A DNA stretch of 64,000 nucleotides, taken from the NCBI RefSeq assembly GCF_001417965.1, contig NW_018385128.1:229341-293340 (forward strand), written 5' to 3'. Below, one piece after another: positions 46,574-58,500 of the stretch (position 1 is the stretch's first letter; each line of letters starts with the position of its first letter). The translations under genes were made by a program, and so were the position numbers. Source of the DNA: Exaiptasia diaphana (Eukaryota > Cnidaria > Anthozoa > Actiniaria > Aiptasiidae). The notes beneath the pieces are model-generated. The model saw only the letters and a list, made by a program, of their open reading frames with translations, was not told where the DNA came from and searched no databases.

Positions 46574-47963
46574 CTTAACGCTCCTTCCTCTGATGTTATA
46601 GAAGTGAAATAATAGAAATAATACTGTTTTTCAAGCAGACATCTCTTGTCGACGAAGACGGATGCATGCAGCGTACCGTTGTGGGCATGGCGGGAAAACG
46701 AGACGCACGCACGCGCGTTAAACGATTTCGCGCCAAAAATGTTTTTTCTGCTGCTACTTCCGGTGCCTTTGTTTTTCAGTTCTGGTTTTCAACAAACACA
46801 AAATTCAAAACAAATCGCGAAACTCTTCTGATTTCATAATAATAATTTGTTCAAACATTCTACTAAAAACCCACGTGATGAATGAACAGATGAAAATTTC
46901 AGCAAATGTGAATATATAGCAAGTTGAAAAATAAGCATTAAGTACGTCTTTGTACTCATATAGGTTTTCAGTTGACTCCTTCCAACTACATGTAGTACTG
47001 CTTGTAGGTATATTAAACACTGATTTCTTATATTAAAACAAAGAATTATCATTGTTAAGGTTGAATGCTGTTGCTGTTGTTTTTGTCGTTGCTGTTGTTT
47101 TTGTCGTTGTTGTTGTTTTTGTTGTGGTTGTTATCTAATACCTTCATCATAGTAAGTACAATCAATGACAATAGTTACCAGACAAATGAGAATTAAACAG
47201 TCTTTTCTGGACAATTAGTTTATTTCTTGACTTCAATTTGTGACAATAAAACACAACAGCTATGCATGATTAGAAATTTTCAGTCAGTGGAATTGACATG
47301 GTCATGTTTCTTCAAGGAACTTGCTTGTCATAACTACAATGAACAAGTAGTTTTGCTACTTTTTTATATTAAAAAAAATGTTTGTTTAGTATTTGGCATC
47401 TTGAAGTGAGCCCTGTAATGGAGAAAACAGTTCAATGTCAGGAAAAAAATAAACAATAATAATAACAACAACAAAAAGCAACCTACAAAGAAATAAAAAA
47501 ACAACAAACAAACATCTACTGTACATTGTGTTAGGGGCAACTGCTTGATGAGACTGTTCTCTTATATAGCCATTTTTAGATTTAATACATTATATTTATG
47601 GCAACAGTACTTGAGAAGAAGCATTTATTTTAGAGGAAAGAAAAAAAAATCATGTCACTGGATTCTGATATGCTTTGTATACACCCTTTTGTATAGTAAA
47701 AGTTTCAGAAGAATAAATTTGACTTCAAGTGCAGAGAGCACAATACCTCACAAATTTTATTACATATAAAACTATGAGGACACTGTACTCATTAGTCTCC
47801 CTTGCAGCCTGTTTTGGTTTTGGGCTGCCTGTGCCATCTAATGTGAGGCTACAGTACACCTAATACAAGAAGAAAAAGCAGCAAAACATTTACAATTTGC
47901 ACTTGTAGCCTTAATGTTATTCATACATCTGAAAAGAAGTACTGTACACCTAGCAAAATGTAT
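46574..47963. promoter_or_regulatory. HFM1 upstream region and MIC19-like 3' flank
   Basis: The first 170 bases upstream of the HFM1 ATG contain two perfect E2F consensus matches (listed separately) in a locally CpG-richer patch (about 46650-46735). The rest is AT-rich, with a GTT/GTC microsatellite at about 47066-47135. I see no further gene before the stop of the MIC19-like gene at 47964. Confidence 0.55.
46690..46738. promoter_or_regulatory. Paired E2F-type sites upstream of HFM1
   Basis: GCGGGAAA (46690-46697) is the reverse complement of the E2F consensus TTTSSCGC. TTTCGCGCCAAAA (46726-46738) matches it on both strands. They lie 117-165 bp upstream of the HFM1 ATG. In mammals, E2F6-containing repressor complexes bind this motif at many meiotic-gene promoters. 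Function here is inference. Confidence 0.5.
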
Positions 47964-50218
47964 TTAACTTACCAATCTGGATTTCTGTACACATAGCTGA
48001 AAATCCTTTACAAATTGTGAACAACGGAGAGTTTGTTGGGGATACTGTTGGTAGCAGTCAATAACTTGTTGCTGTAAACTTGAACAGACTGCTGGTCTAT
48101 GATTTTGTCTGCAAAATGTTATAATATTAAAAATAAGAACAATTTTCAATAAAACGTTGCTTCTCTAAACTGATAGTCTCCTCCTCAAGCCGTTATGAGG
48201 TTCAGTCCCAGATTTCAACAGCTGTTCAACCTAAAGACTAGTAAATTGACAATGTAATAATAAGCTTCAAAGCTTATTATTTTTTGTGCTCCACGTTGTC
48301 AATTTACTAGTCTTTAGGTTTAACAGCTGTTGAAACCTGGGACCGAACAAAACATAAATGATCTGATCTGATAGATATCACAACTTAAACACAAAATAAT
48401 GAAATGTTTTCACAGTTTTCATTTTCCATAGATTTTGGCTTTTATTATTATCTTTTTATATTTTCTAATGCAATCTGAAAATCCTTTACAAATTGTGATT
48501 CTAATTCAATCATTTATTTTTTCTTAAATTGATGTACATGTATTTTAAATTTAAATATTTTTTTTTCTTAAATTGATGCTGGTGTACTTTTTTATAATTC
48601 ATTGAATTCATATTTTATTGATTTAAATGTTGTTGCTGCTTTGTATCATTTCTTTTGCTTGTTTGGCTTGGATGAGAAACTTGCATGCAAGCTCACAAGG
48701 CTGTCATTTCAAAGTTTACCTAAATTTTTCTTGAACTTCATTCACTGCTGCATTGAATTCCTTTTCACAAAGAGCATCTATATTAGCATTCTGAAAAAAA
48801 TATTGTTTACAAATGAATGGATTGTAAACCATAACTTGACCCAATAAAATATCAAAATACCATAAAATTGTGGGTATATTAGTTGACTAATTTACAAAGC
48901 TTGCTATTTGCATAGGAGGGAAACACATAATATGCAGTGCTCAACATAAATGTATTTGTAAATTGTCAACAAAGCATTATGGTTATCAAGTTATCAAGCT
49001 CTCACAATCCTTCTGCTAGATCAATTTTGATTTTGCTAAAACGAAACTCAAGGTAGCTGCGTGCTACTTCTAGACATAAAACATAAAAATGTACTTAAGG
49101 AAAACTTAATATTTTGTATATTGTACAATATTTTGTACAATATACAAAATATGACCAGGAGACCTTTATGGGGTTATAAAGGTTAGATTCTAATTAGCAA
49201 CCAAGAAACATTGCTCTGATGTATACAGCAAGCCACATACTCTACCTGTTGTTTTAGATTTTCTATTTCACTAATTAGTTGATTTTCTTTAAGTGTGTAG
49301 GCCTCTTTTAGTCTGCCTAGTTCCTCTGTGTTGACATTTTCACTGAATTCACTATTTGCAACAGATCCTCTTCCCTGGATAGAATTTTTAAATTAAGATT
49401 TTTAATTAATTTTTAAAAGACGTCAAATGAAAAACAGTCAGAAAATAAATAAACACTTTCACTAAAAAAGTTAATGTTATCAAATCAATTGTTAATCTAA
49501 ATTGATTCAATTACACTGTAGTAATGTAACAACATCAAGTAAAAGAATATAAAGTTATCTGGAAGTTTCAAGTCATACACTGTAGTCTCTATTTTTGTTT
49601 TTACATGCAATGACATGTTATTTTCCCATACTTATCAATAAATTGCTGTACAATCTATGTATATATTATTATATTTTAAAGTCTATACCTCTTCAAATGC
49701 CTGTTGTAGAAGTCCTTCCAGTTTATGCCTCTGAGCTTCAAGATGGGCTTTTTCACTCTGCAACTCTCGCCATAATTTATTGATTTCCTCTAAAAAATAA
49801 TATTTCATTTGCTTTCAACACTTTTAACTTCTAGCCCACTGCTGGTTATTTTTTATATCACTTAAAAAATCCCGCAAGACTCAGGCCTTTGAGATGTTTT
49901 AACAAATGCAAGAAAATTGAATTTTGAACAATAAATTATTATTCATCATTTCATTTTATAATTTCATCACCTGGGGTCAAGTTTTCGTTGCTTTGTAATG
50001 GAAGATCTTTCTTTCCTTGTAAACGTCGAACTACACGTTCTGAAACCTTATAAATCATAAACCTCTTAAACTTTTCTTAATAGCAGTAGCAATAAGCTTG
50101 CAATTTTACCAAATATTTTTAACAAAATGATTAAAATACTTACTCTTACGACGCCTACACTTTCACTTTCTGCATCTCTTTCCACTGTCACTCGTCTTGT
50201 TGACTCACTACTGCCCAT
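47964..50218 (-). CDS. CHCHD3: MICOS subunit MIC19/MIC25 (CHCHD3/CHCHD6 type), six exons
   Basis: Exons in transcript order: 50144-50218, 49971-50046, 49689-49789, 49246-49374, 48720-48790, 47964-48108, all in phase, giving 198 residues (human CHCHD3 227). The N terminus MGSSESTRRVTVERD matches the family's MG..STRRVTF start and keeps the Gly2 needed for myristoylation. The middle is a long charged coiled coil (EEINKLWRELQSEKAHLEAQ..., LKEAYTLKENQLISEIENL). The C-terminal CHCH domain has paired CX9C motifs: CSSLQQQVIDC and CSQFVKDFQLC. These proteins are imported into the mitochondrial intermembrane space, oxidised there, and help hold crista junctions as part of MICOS. One gene may stand for both vertebrate paralogues, so the CHCHD3 symbol is approximate. 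Confidence 0.92.
48200..48346. mobile_element. Inverted-repeat MITE
   Basis: The left arm (GTTCAGTCCCAG, then AACCTAAAGACTAGTAAATTGACAA in part, 48200-48252) pairs with the right arm (48293-48346). The centre AATAATAAGCTT/AAGCTTATTATT forms a second hairpin at about 48256-48280. It lies in the intron before the last MIC19-like exon. Confidence 0.75.
49111..49150. repeat. Perfect short palindrome
   Basis: ATTTTGTATATTGTACAATA is followed at once by its reverse complement (49111-49150). It is in an intron of the MIC19-like gene, with no known role. Confidence 0.7.
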
Positions 50219-50267
50219 TTTGTAGGTATAAAATAGACATCAAGCTGGACAAATTCCACCTTACACA

Positions 50268-50279
50268 GCCGCCATTTTG
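50268..50279 (-). promoter_or_regulatory. YY1-like site upstream of the MIC19-like gene
   Basis: Read with the gene, CAAAATGGCGGC matches the YY1 consensus AANATGGCGGC and lies about 50 bp upstream of the ATG, where YY1 sites often sit near transcription starts. The motif match is direct; the function is inference. Confidence 0.4.
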
Positions 50280-51547
50280 ATTTGACGCCAGCGATATTTT
50301 GGACAGCGGTATATATTAGCACAGAAAGCCCAAAAAGAAAAAATAGAGCTGTCGCTCAAGTAACTGGAGCAAATACTGTTATGTAAGATATGCGCTGTAT
50401 CGACCTTATAAACACAGAAAAAAATCGATTTTCGGAAAACTGTCCATTCTCCGTCATCCTCGGAAATCAAAGCAAAGGGAATATTTAATAGAATCTCATA
50501 CCTCAATTTTAAAGTCGTGCGTTGATTGGTCAACACGTCAACCGGATGAGAGGGTATTTCAAGTGGAATTCAACGGTGAGAAACCTGAATTCAACGCTGA
50601 GAAACCTGAATTCAACGCCCCGATAAGCTACCTTAAAAACACTTGCGTTATTTCAACAATTTACTCACAAAATCCGTGTAAAACCCTGGCAAAAGTTATT
50701 ATCTAATTGTTTTAGTTCCCAACAACTTGTCTATTCACTTTCTCTAGATTTCAAGAAGCAAAATATTTTTATTTTTTGCAAATTAAGTAGCAAAAACAAA
50801 AACACATTTAAGTTAGTTAAGTTTAACTCGATAAAAGCAACGTTTTCAAACGAAAAAATACCCCAAAACTCATAAATATAACGTCACAATTAATTATTAA
50901 AATACTATTTATTAAATACCTGCATGGTAGTGTAATACATTTTAAAGTTTGTCAAGATCAGTTCATCTACGTAAACAAAAATTGAGCGGCCTTCGCCGTT
51001 TCTTGCACGCCGTTTCTTGCAGAAAACTAAAGCTGTTTCGCTTGTCATTTTTTCTTGAATATTCCATGCCAGAACAAGTTATGGGATGAATTTATGAAAT
51101 GTTTCTGTGTTTGAGTTTTTCAGCTACTTTTTGATTGAGAATGTCTACTACTAGTACGCTTTCTTTCACAAGTAAACATGAAGTAGGTTTTGAAGTCTGC
51201 TTGGCAAGTCAGGGCTACTACTGACTTCGACGAGTTTCGTTCGTCCAAATAAGACTCAAAATATGACTTTAAACTTGTTTTCAATTTTTCAGTAACAACC
51301 TTTCGAAGTCTTTTCTTCATAGATGATATTTCTAATCGAGATAAGAATGGAAAACTGTAGAAATCTTAGGATTTGTGGCCCTGGTCTGTCTGCAAGTTTG
51401 CCGTCCGCCGATGATCGTTGCAAACTCGCTCTGAAAAACCGGTTTGAGCTTGTCAGTAAAAATACTGAAAAGCCATTCGAGTGCTAAAAATTTGTTTGTT
51501 TTAGTTATTAAAAAGTAATATTTCTTTAGCTAAAATGAAAAAAAAAA

Positions 51548-51910
51548 NNNNNNNNNNNNNNNNNNNNNNNNNNNNNNNNNNNNNNNNNNNNNNNNNNNNN
51601 NNNNNNNNNNNNNNNNNNNNNNNNNNNNNNNNNNNNNNNNNNNNNNNNNNNNNNNNNNNNNNNNNNNNNNNNNNNNNNNNNNNNNNNNNNNNNNNNNNNN
51701 NNNNNNNNNNNNNNNNNNNNNNNNNNNNNNNNNNNNNNNNNNNNNNNNNNNNNNNNNNNNNNNNNNNNNNNNNNNNNNNNNNNNNNNNNNNNNNNNNNNN
51801 NNNNNNNNNNNNNNNNNNNNNNNNNNNNNNNNNNNNNNNNNNNNNNNNNNNNNNNNNNNNNNNNNNNNNNNNNNNNNNNNNNNNNNNNNNNNNNNNNNNN
51901 NNNNNNNNNN
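51548..51910. other. Assembly gap (363 N)
   Basis: A run of N bounded by A7 on the left and A7 on the right. Long open frames through it are artefacts. Confidence 1.
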
Positions 51911-52048
51911 AAAAAAACTGAAAATGAAATTCTCGCACTGAACTCACGAGCGATCGCTTCAATTTTGCAAACGCACGCTCATTTCTAACCTTTTTTTGTT
52001 ATTGTTTTTATAATTTTTTTCTCCTTTAAAATTGAGGCATGAGATTCA

Positions 52049-52100
52049 AGGTAAATTCATTGGATGACTCGTGAATTCCGCGTTGAATTCACAAGTAAAG

Positions 52101-52141
<41 letters not shown>

Positions 52142-52193
52142 CTTTACTCGTGAATTCAACGCGGAATTCACTCGTCACCCAATGAATTTACCT
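52049..52193. mobile_element. Palindromic MITE with GAATTC-rich arms
   Basis: The left arm AGGTAAATTCATTGG (52049) pairs with CCAATGAATTTACCT (52193). The inner arms GAATTCCGCGTTGAATTCA... and AAAGCCGATATCGCAC pair with their complements across a short loop at about 52112-52125. The identity is high. It is intergenic. Confidence 0.8.
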
Positions 52194-52553
52194 ATAATAT
52201 TCGCGCGGTCAACCTTGGAATTTCTTGGAGAGAAGGGAGCGACTGAAGTTTACCCCTTGGACGTTCCGGATTTAGGTTATCAGAAAGATAATTCCTTGAT
52301 GATTAGTCCAATTTCAGTACAGTGCGTTTGATTCACAAGTACAATAACTGTTCTATAAGACGATTGCGATTAGCGCCTTTCCAAATAAAATCAATTGACA
52401 TAAAACTAAGAAGATCTTTATAAAGTACGTTTATTTGATTGATATCTATGTTTCAACATGACAGTCATATTTATCATAGTTAATAGAGGGGACTACTTGT
52501 ATTAACTATGTATTGATTGAAATCATCGCAATATCGTAATAGATGACAACTTT

Positions 52554-55500
52554 TTACTTTCCTCGCCTTATGATTGGTTGATATCCGTTGTTTTGCATTG
52601 GTCGAATAAGTTCCTGATATCGCTCCTGAGTCACATTGGGATTCTCTAAAACACGATAATAGGGCGTTTCAACGGAAATATCCCTGACCTCTCCTTGTGG
52701 TCTTAAAGTACTAGAGACCAATGACGTAACCACACCCTCTGGAACGGTGTAATCGTAATCTGATTCAAATGCCTGGTTTGGACATCCGTCGGGCGCGGCG
52801 CATGCGTAGACAGGCTCCGTTCTATTGTCTTCTAAAACATGATAGACTGGCTGCTGATTAGATGGTCCCTCTAATACGTGATATACTGGCTGCTGATTGG
52901 TTGGACAGGTATATATGTCTGAATATTAAAGAAATGCAATAATTAGTATAACAGCAAGAATAAATTTTAATTATATGTAATTTATATAATACACTTTGAG
53001 TTCAACAAAATAATAATCTTGTGCTTCAACTTCGTGTCGTCTTTTTTATAATCCAAAACTTGTTTTTGCTGCTGTTGTCATTGACTGGCATTTAAATAAC
53101 GATGTTTTAATATGTCAAAACTTTCGAGACGCCCCCTATCTTGGATACATTTTAATCTAAAATTTACTCACCCTCATCACAGTCTACAATACCGGAGTCT
53201 CTTTTAGTGTCACGTGACTTGGACTCACTGTTAAAGGGCTTCATTATTACTATATTCCCTGGTGTTGAGCTGATAAGTCCGCCATCTTGTTAAACAAACA
53301 ACGAGAAAAATCGTATTTTGTGAGGACCTCCTATAAATTATCTCCACGTGTTATCCTCTCACTAAAGTTGTTGTTATTATGTAATGATTAATAAGATGAA
53401 CGAGCGAAAACCACATGAAGTTATAGTGCATAATATTGTGCACGCGATTAATTTAATGTTACCCTATTAGCTAGCGGCCAGAAATTTTGTTAGTGATTGT
53501 GTATATGTAATGCAAGCTCAATGTGAGCGCTCTTAGAGCGCAGTCTAACTTGCATATTTTCACTATTAGCTCATGCGCGCACAATACTCAAGTTTCGAAT
53601 TGACCGATACTCTGTGTTAGCCTCAATATGTGCAAAGTATTCCTAATTGTAAGCATAAAAGTATGAGATTTCTAATAAATTTTATTTTCTTTCTTATTCT
53701 AGCAATGAAACAAAAGAATATGTTGCTTGGTTTTGATGCTACTACATGAGAGCGAAAACCAGAACTCAAAATTTGAGGAATAAATGAGACAATGTGCATG
53801 TTAGATTTTGAGCATATGCTGTGCTCGTATAGCTTACTTTGTTCATTCTTTCGTCTCCTGTAAAAGTACACAATAAACACAGCGCACGTTGCCAGCAAAA
53901 AACTGCTAACACAAACTGAAATGACAACTGTTGTGTTGACACGTGACTCGGCCTGCTGCGGTCCTGCTGTTGGAATGGAATTAGCAGCGGTTGTTGATAT
54001 ATCCTAAAGACGAGCACAAAAAGTTAGAAATAATACAATAAACGAATTGATTGTCCATGAGGCAGTATTCACCAAATTATAGAGCCGGCAAATTTGAAAA
54101 AAAGACAATAACGATCTATTAAGAAGTATTATACCCTACGAGCAGAGTGTATTTCCTTACCTCAATAAAATGTTTATTGAGGTAAGGAAATACACTCTGC
54201 TCGCAGGGTAGAAGTATTATGTCATAAGTAGCGATAACAATTGGAATTTTTTGCTATATGGAGAAGAGTTTTATACAAGAAAAACAAATATATTTGAACA
54301 CTGGCTTAAGTGACTCAAGAGAATTAACTTCGTTGAATTAAAAATGCATATATACACATTATAAATAGTATGTTTTTGCACTTTGTACTTATTGCCAGAT
54401 GACGTCATTGCACACCTACCGCTGCATTATCCAGAGTCGACTTGTATATTTTTCCTGTAAATGGACGTGGGATAATTTTTGTAGGCTTTTTGCTTTTAGT
54501 TTTTGTTGATTGCTTTACTGTATTAGTGGTTGTTGTATTTGGGATTTCAGTGGCTGCGGAAGTAATGGGTTTTGGGGAGGAAGCAGCAATAATAGTACTG
54601 GTTTTTCGTGTAGTAATTGGGGTATTAATGGTATGTAGTGTAGTACTAGTAGGTAGTGAAGTACTGGTAGTTGATATATCACTGGTAGTTGATACAGAAG
54701 TTGCCTCAGTACTGTAAAGCGTTGTAGTTTTAGAACTGACAGTAGTTGTTGATGATGAGGCTGTAGCTGTAGTCGTGTAAGATGTTGTGCAAACGTGACA
54801 CGTTTTCTGGCAATATTTCTTTACGTATGGGTTCGAAGAGCACTCGTTTACCCATGTAGGACACTCTAAGGGCTTCAGATCTACACAACCTATAAGGAAG
54901 ATTCTAGTTACTTGCCCGTGATCATAACAAGGTCGCTAGAACTGAAATTATGCCCTATATCAGCTATATGGATAAATTCAGCAACTTCTCGACGTTGAAG
55001 ATCCAATAGGTCATAATTTCAATTCTATAGCGACCTTGATCATAAAGTCACAATTTTAAGATTATAATATCCAGACATCATAATTAACATTTCTTAGCTT
55101 CGTCATTGGGTGTGTCATTGCATGCAAAATTCTCACTATGATGTCATGCAATCGGCTAATGTCAAAAAAAATGGACAAACTATAGAGACCTATTTTTCTT
55201 AATTGACCGCTGACTATATTAATTCCAAATAAAACTTTGCAGCTCACGTCGACGTCACATTTAACACTTATTTACTGGAACCGAGGGAAACAGTATGTTT
55301 TGTGGTCCCGAGACCGCTGATGTTTCCCGAAGCGAAGCTGAGGGAAACATCAGCGGTCGAGGGACCGCAAAACATACTGTTTCCCGAGGTTTCCAGTAAA
55401 TAAGTGCTTTATTATCATATCAAGTGTCAAAGAGNGCAAAAAACGTAAATAAATGAAGTGTTTTTATTAAAGATTTTGATAAAATGACTGAAAAATGGCA

Positions 55501-58500
55501 ATACAAATAGTCACTAAAATCAATGAATGTAATAACACAATGAATACTAATTTAATTATTTGTAGACGAAATTAAATGTTTCAAAACAATTTTGGAATTC
55601 ACCGTCCGTAAATGTGGCATTTTCACGACACTGAAGAGTGTTTTTCTGCGATTTTGTACTTATTGACGGTCCACAACATATTATTGACCGCTGGTGGACA
55701 GTTGCCGGGAAACAGTAAAATTTTGTGACTTTCACGTGGTACACTCTCGACCAATAAGATACTAGGAAAAGTGAACTTTGACACTTGATATATAATAAAG
55801 TCATTTACTAGACTTATTCCATAAGTCGGTCCCAGTTCTTCCCTACGTCGATTTTCTTTTTTTTCTTTTTTTTTTCTTCTTTCTTTCTTTCATTCTTTTT
55901 GTTGTTGTTGTTGTTTCTGTTTTCTCTATCTTGATCGAGTAGTTAAAGTTAAACAACGGCTTATGTAATAATTCTAATCATTTTAACTAGCAACTTACCG
56001 TGTGCCGTAGTTTTCAGTGAGCAATACCCACAGCTGAGTCTACAATAGTAACGCATATAATTTGGCCTTTTCGAACAATACCCACTTTTCGCCCATCCTG
56101 GACATCGTCCACTTATATCAGAACAAACACCTTTGAAAAATATAATGCAATATCAATACAGTGCGCACTGTAGCATGAGCTGAAGAATCATGAAAAAGTA
56201 GGTGTAACAACCGACTGACGTTTCGGACGTTAATCCTTCGTCGGAGTAAAGAAATGAAACTGGGATAAGTGTGAGTTTATATCATGAAACGAGCAAAAAA
56301 ATAGACCAAATAGAAGCAAGGTAGGCACACACAAAAAATGGAAACGAACTTTTAACTCTGTTAACTCAAACAACAACTACTACTACTTCTACCACCTATT
56401 TTTGAAATGAATCTGTAGAAAACCATATGCGCAACCGAACTACGTACTGTAATACACAATGATTGGACAACAGTTCATCTTAATTACGGCTTACCTCCAA
56501 CGATTGCAGACGCTGTAAGCGAGGTTGCTGTTGTGACGTGATCGTTATCTGTTGACGTGGTTGTTGGTGCTGTAGTAATGCAACTTTGGCAGCTTTTTTT
56601 GCAATACTTTTGATTCTTTTCGTTCTTACAAGATATATAAAGATCCAAAGGGTTGAGCCATTCGTCGCATTTAGGATGATCAACACAACCTTGAAAATGG
56701 AGAAAAAGTGTGTATGCTATAAAAATAAATGTTAACCGCCATATCGTACTCTACTTTTGCAAGCGTTATTGGTATCGTTCATACGTACACATATTACCGA
56801 GCTAGACGAATAAACGTCTGCAAATGAGGCCAGCCACATCATAAAAGAAGCCAAGACAGATCAAAATTAGTTTCAAAACTTTGCATTGAATGAAATCGCG
56901 GACAAAACTCAGTTGAAACAATCGATGTGAGTATTTTGTTCGATCAGTTATTGTCTCTGATCTTCCCCCTCAAAGAAATGTTGAACACACTGAACATTCA
57001 TGCACAGTCTCCCATTAACCCGGCACCCAAACCAACATTGATTTGTGGGGTCAGGGGAGTCAAAGAAAAAAATCTATATTTTTATGGACGTGTGAAATTT
57101 GACTTCTTCATTCAACAGGTTTTGTCCGAGATTTCGGAAGCGTATCTAAACAAGTGAAAGAACGAAAACATCCCGACATTTGTTTACCTCCCATAGTTAC
57201 AAAAACAGTTGTCGTGTTAACACTATCGGCTGTCGTCAAGGGCGATTCTGTCGCAGTAGTTGTCAATGGCGTCGGCGAATGTGTGCAAAGTTGACAAGTC
57301 TTTTTGCAATTATTACGGTTTCTGGGATGTTTACAGGATATGAAAAGATCCGTAAAGTCCAGCCAATGACTGCATTTAGGATGGTCAACACAAGAACCTT
57401 AAAATCAATTAATGATATCCTATATTAGAAAATAATGACGTCAACAATAGAAATCTAAAAAATAACTACATTTTAGCTGATATAACATAGGATGCATAGA
57501 AAATATAAACTCAAAACAAAACAAAATAAAAAACAAGACAACACGAAGCAGCAGAAACCCAGGCAACAGAACTAAATTACAGAATGAAAATGTTCCATGT
57601 CGATTCCTGTTCTTATGCAATATATAACAACTGAGCTTGAGCAATGTTTGCCCCATTTAAGCGGACCATTTATTTGCAATACAATCAGTTGCGTTCTACT
57701 CAGAGATTGAGAAATTACATGTTTAGGGACTGTGCAATAATTACCAGGAGGGGAGGCCCGTAAAACCAGAGGGGGGGCATTACATAAAGTTGATGACAAG
57801 ATAGGAGGACTCAAACATGTCAAAGTAAAATTACCTAATTAACAGATGGGGGGGCTTAAGTTTTATTCAAAATTTTCATTATTTTCTTAAACTCAACGTA
57901 AATAACAACCATAATTGTAGAAAATAACAAAAACAATTTTAACTGACAATTACATGTAATATTGATATTACAACACTGATCATTTTAAATCTGCTAGCTA
58001 AAGCTTGAAACGAAACGTACTAATGGAAATCTAAATTCAAAGACTCGTTGATGGGGATTGACCAAGATATGATTTTTAATTTTTTTTTTCAATTATTGAT
58101 TTTTTCATTTTATCACAAAAATTGAATATGTAGAATAAGCTGAAAAACATCTTGATGATTTGTTAGACATAACAAGCACAAGTAACATCAAAGTCGTTTT
58201 TGGCCATAAAAACGTTACATAAGCCTTATCTTGGACCTTGAAAACCTTTCCCAGGAACAAATTCATACAAGTAGAACTGTTATTTAGCAGAACAGACCCC
58301 GTCAGCTCTTCCTGAAAGTTATTGTCTTTACACTTAGGTCCAGATGAGTAAGCCACCTCTTGCATCTGGGTTCGTCTTTAGTGAATTTTGCGTTGCTACA
58401 GTTGACTCGACTCGCTTGTGCTTGTTTTATAACTAAGGTTAATAGGTCTGACGTTATTTCTAATATAGCAGGGGGGGGGGGGGGGGGGGTTCTGTCTAAT

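Larger units (their letters stand above)
50219..52553. other. Intergenic DNA between MIC19-like and ShK-receptor genes
   Basis: This is the 5' flank of the MIC19-like gene and the 3' flank of the ShK receptor gene. It contains a YY1-like site (50268-50279), three GAATTCAACG words (about 50570-50617), the assembly gap 51548-51910 and an inverted-repeat element at 52049-52193. The 66-codon frame at 51120-51320 (-) is Lys/Ser-rich with no family features, so I do not call it. Confidence 0.55.

Noticed and set aside
51120-51320. 66-codon Lys/Ser-rich minus-strand frame
   Set aside because: No family match I can name, no flanking exons in phase, and it lies next to an assembly gap.
51501-51962. 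Long open frames spanning the N run
   Set aside because: Artefact of the 363-base assembly gap.
54442-54717. Val-rich plus-strand frame of 91 codons
   Set aside because: It is the antisense shadow of the Thr-rich stalk of the ShK receptor gene.
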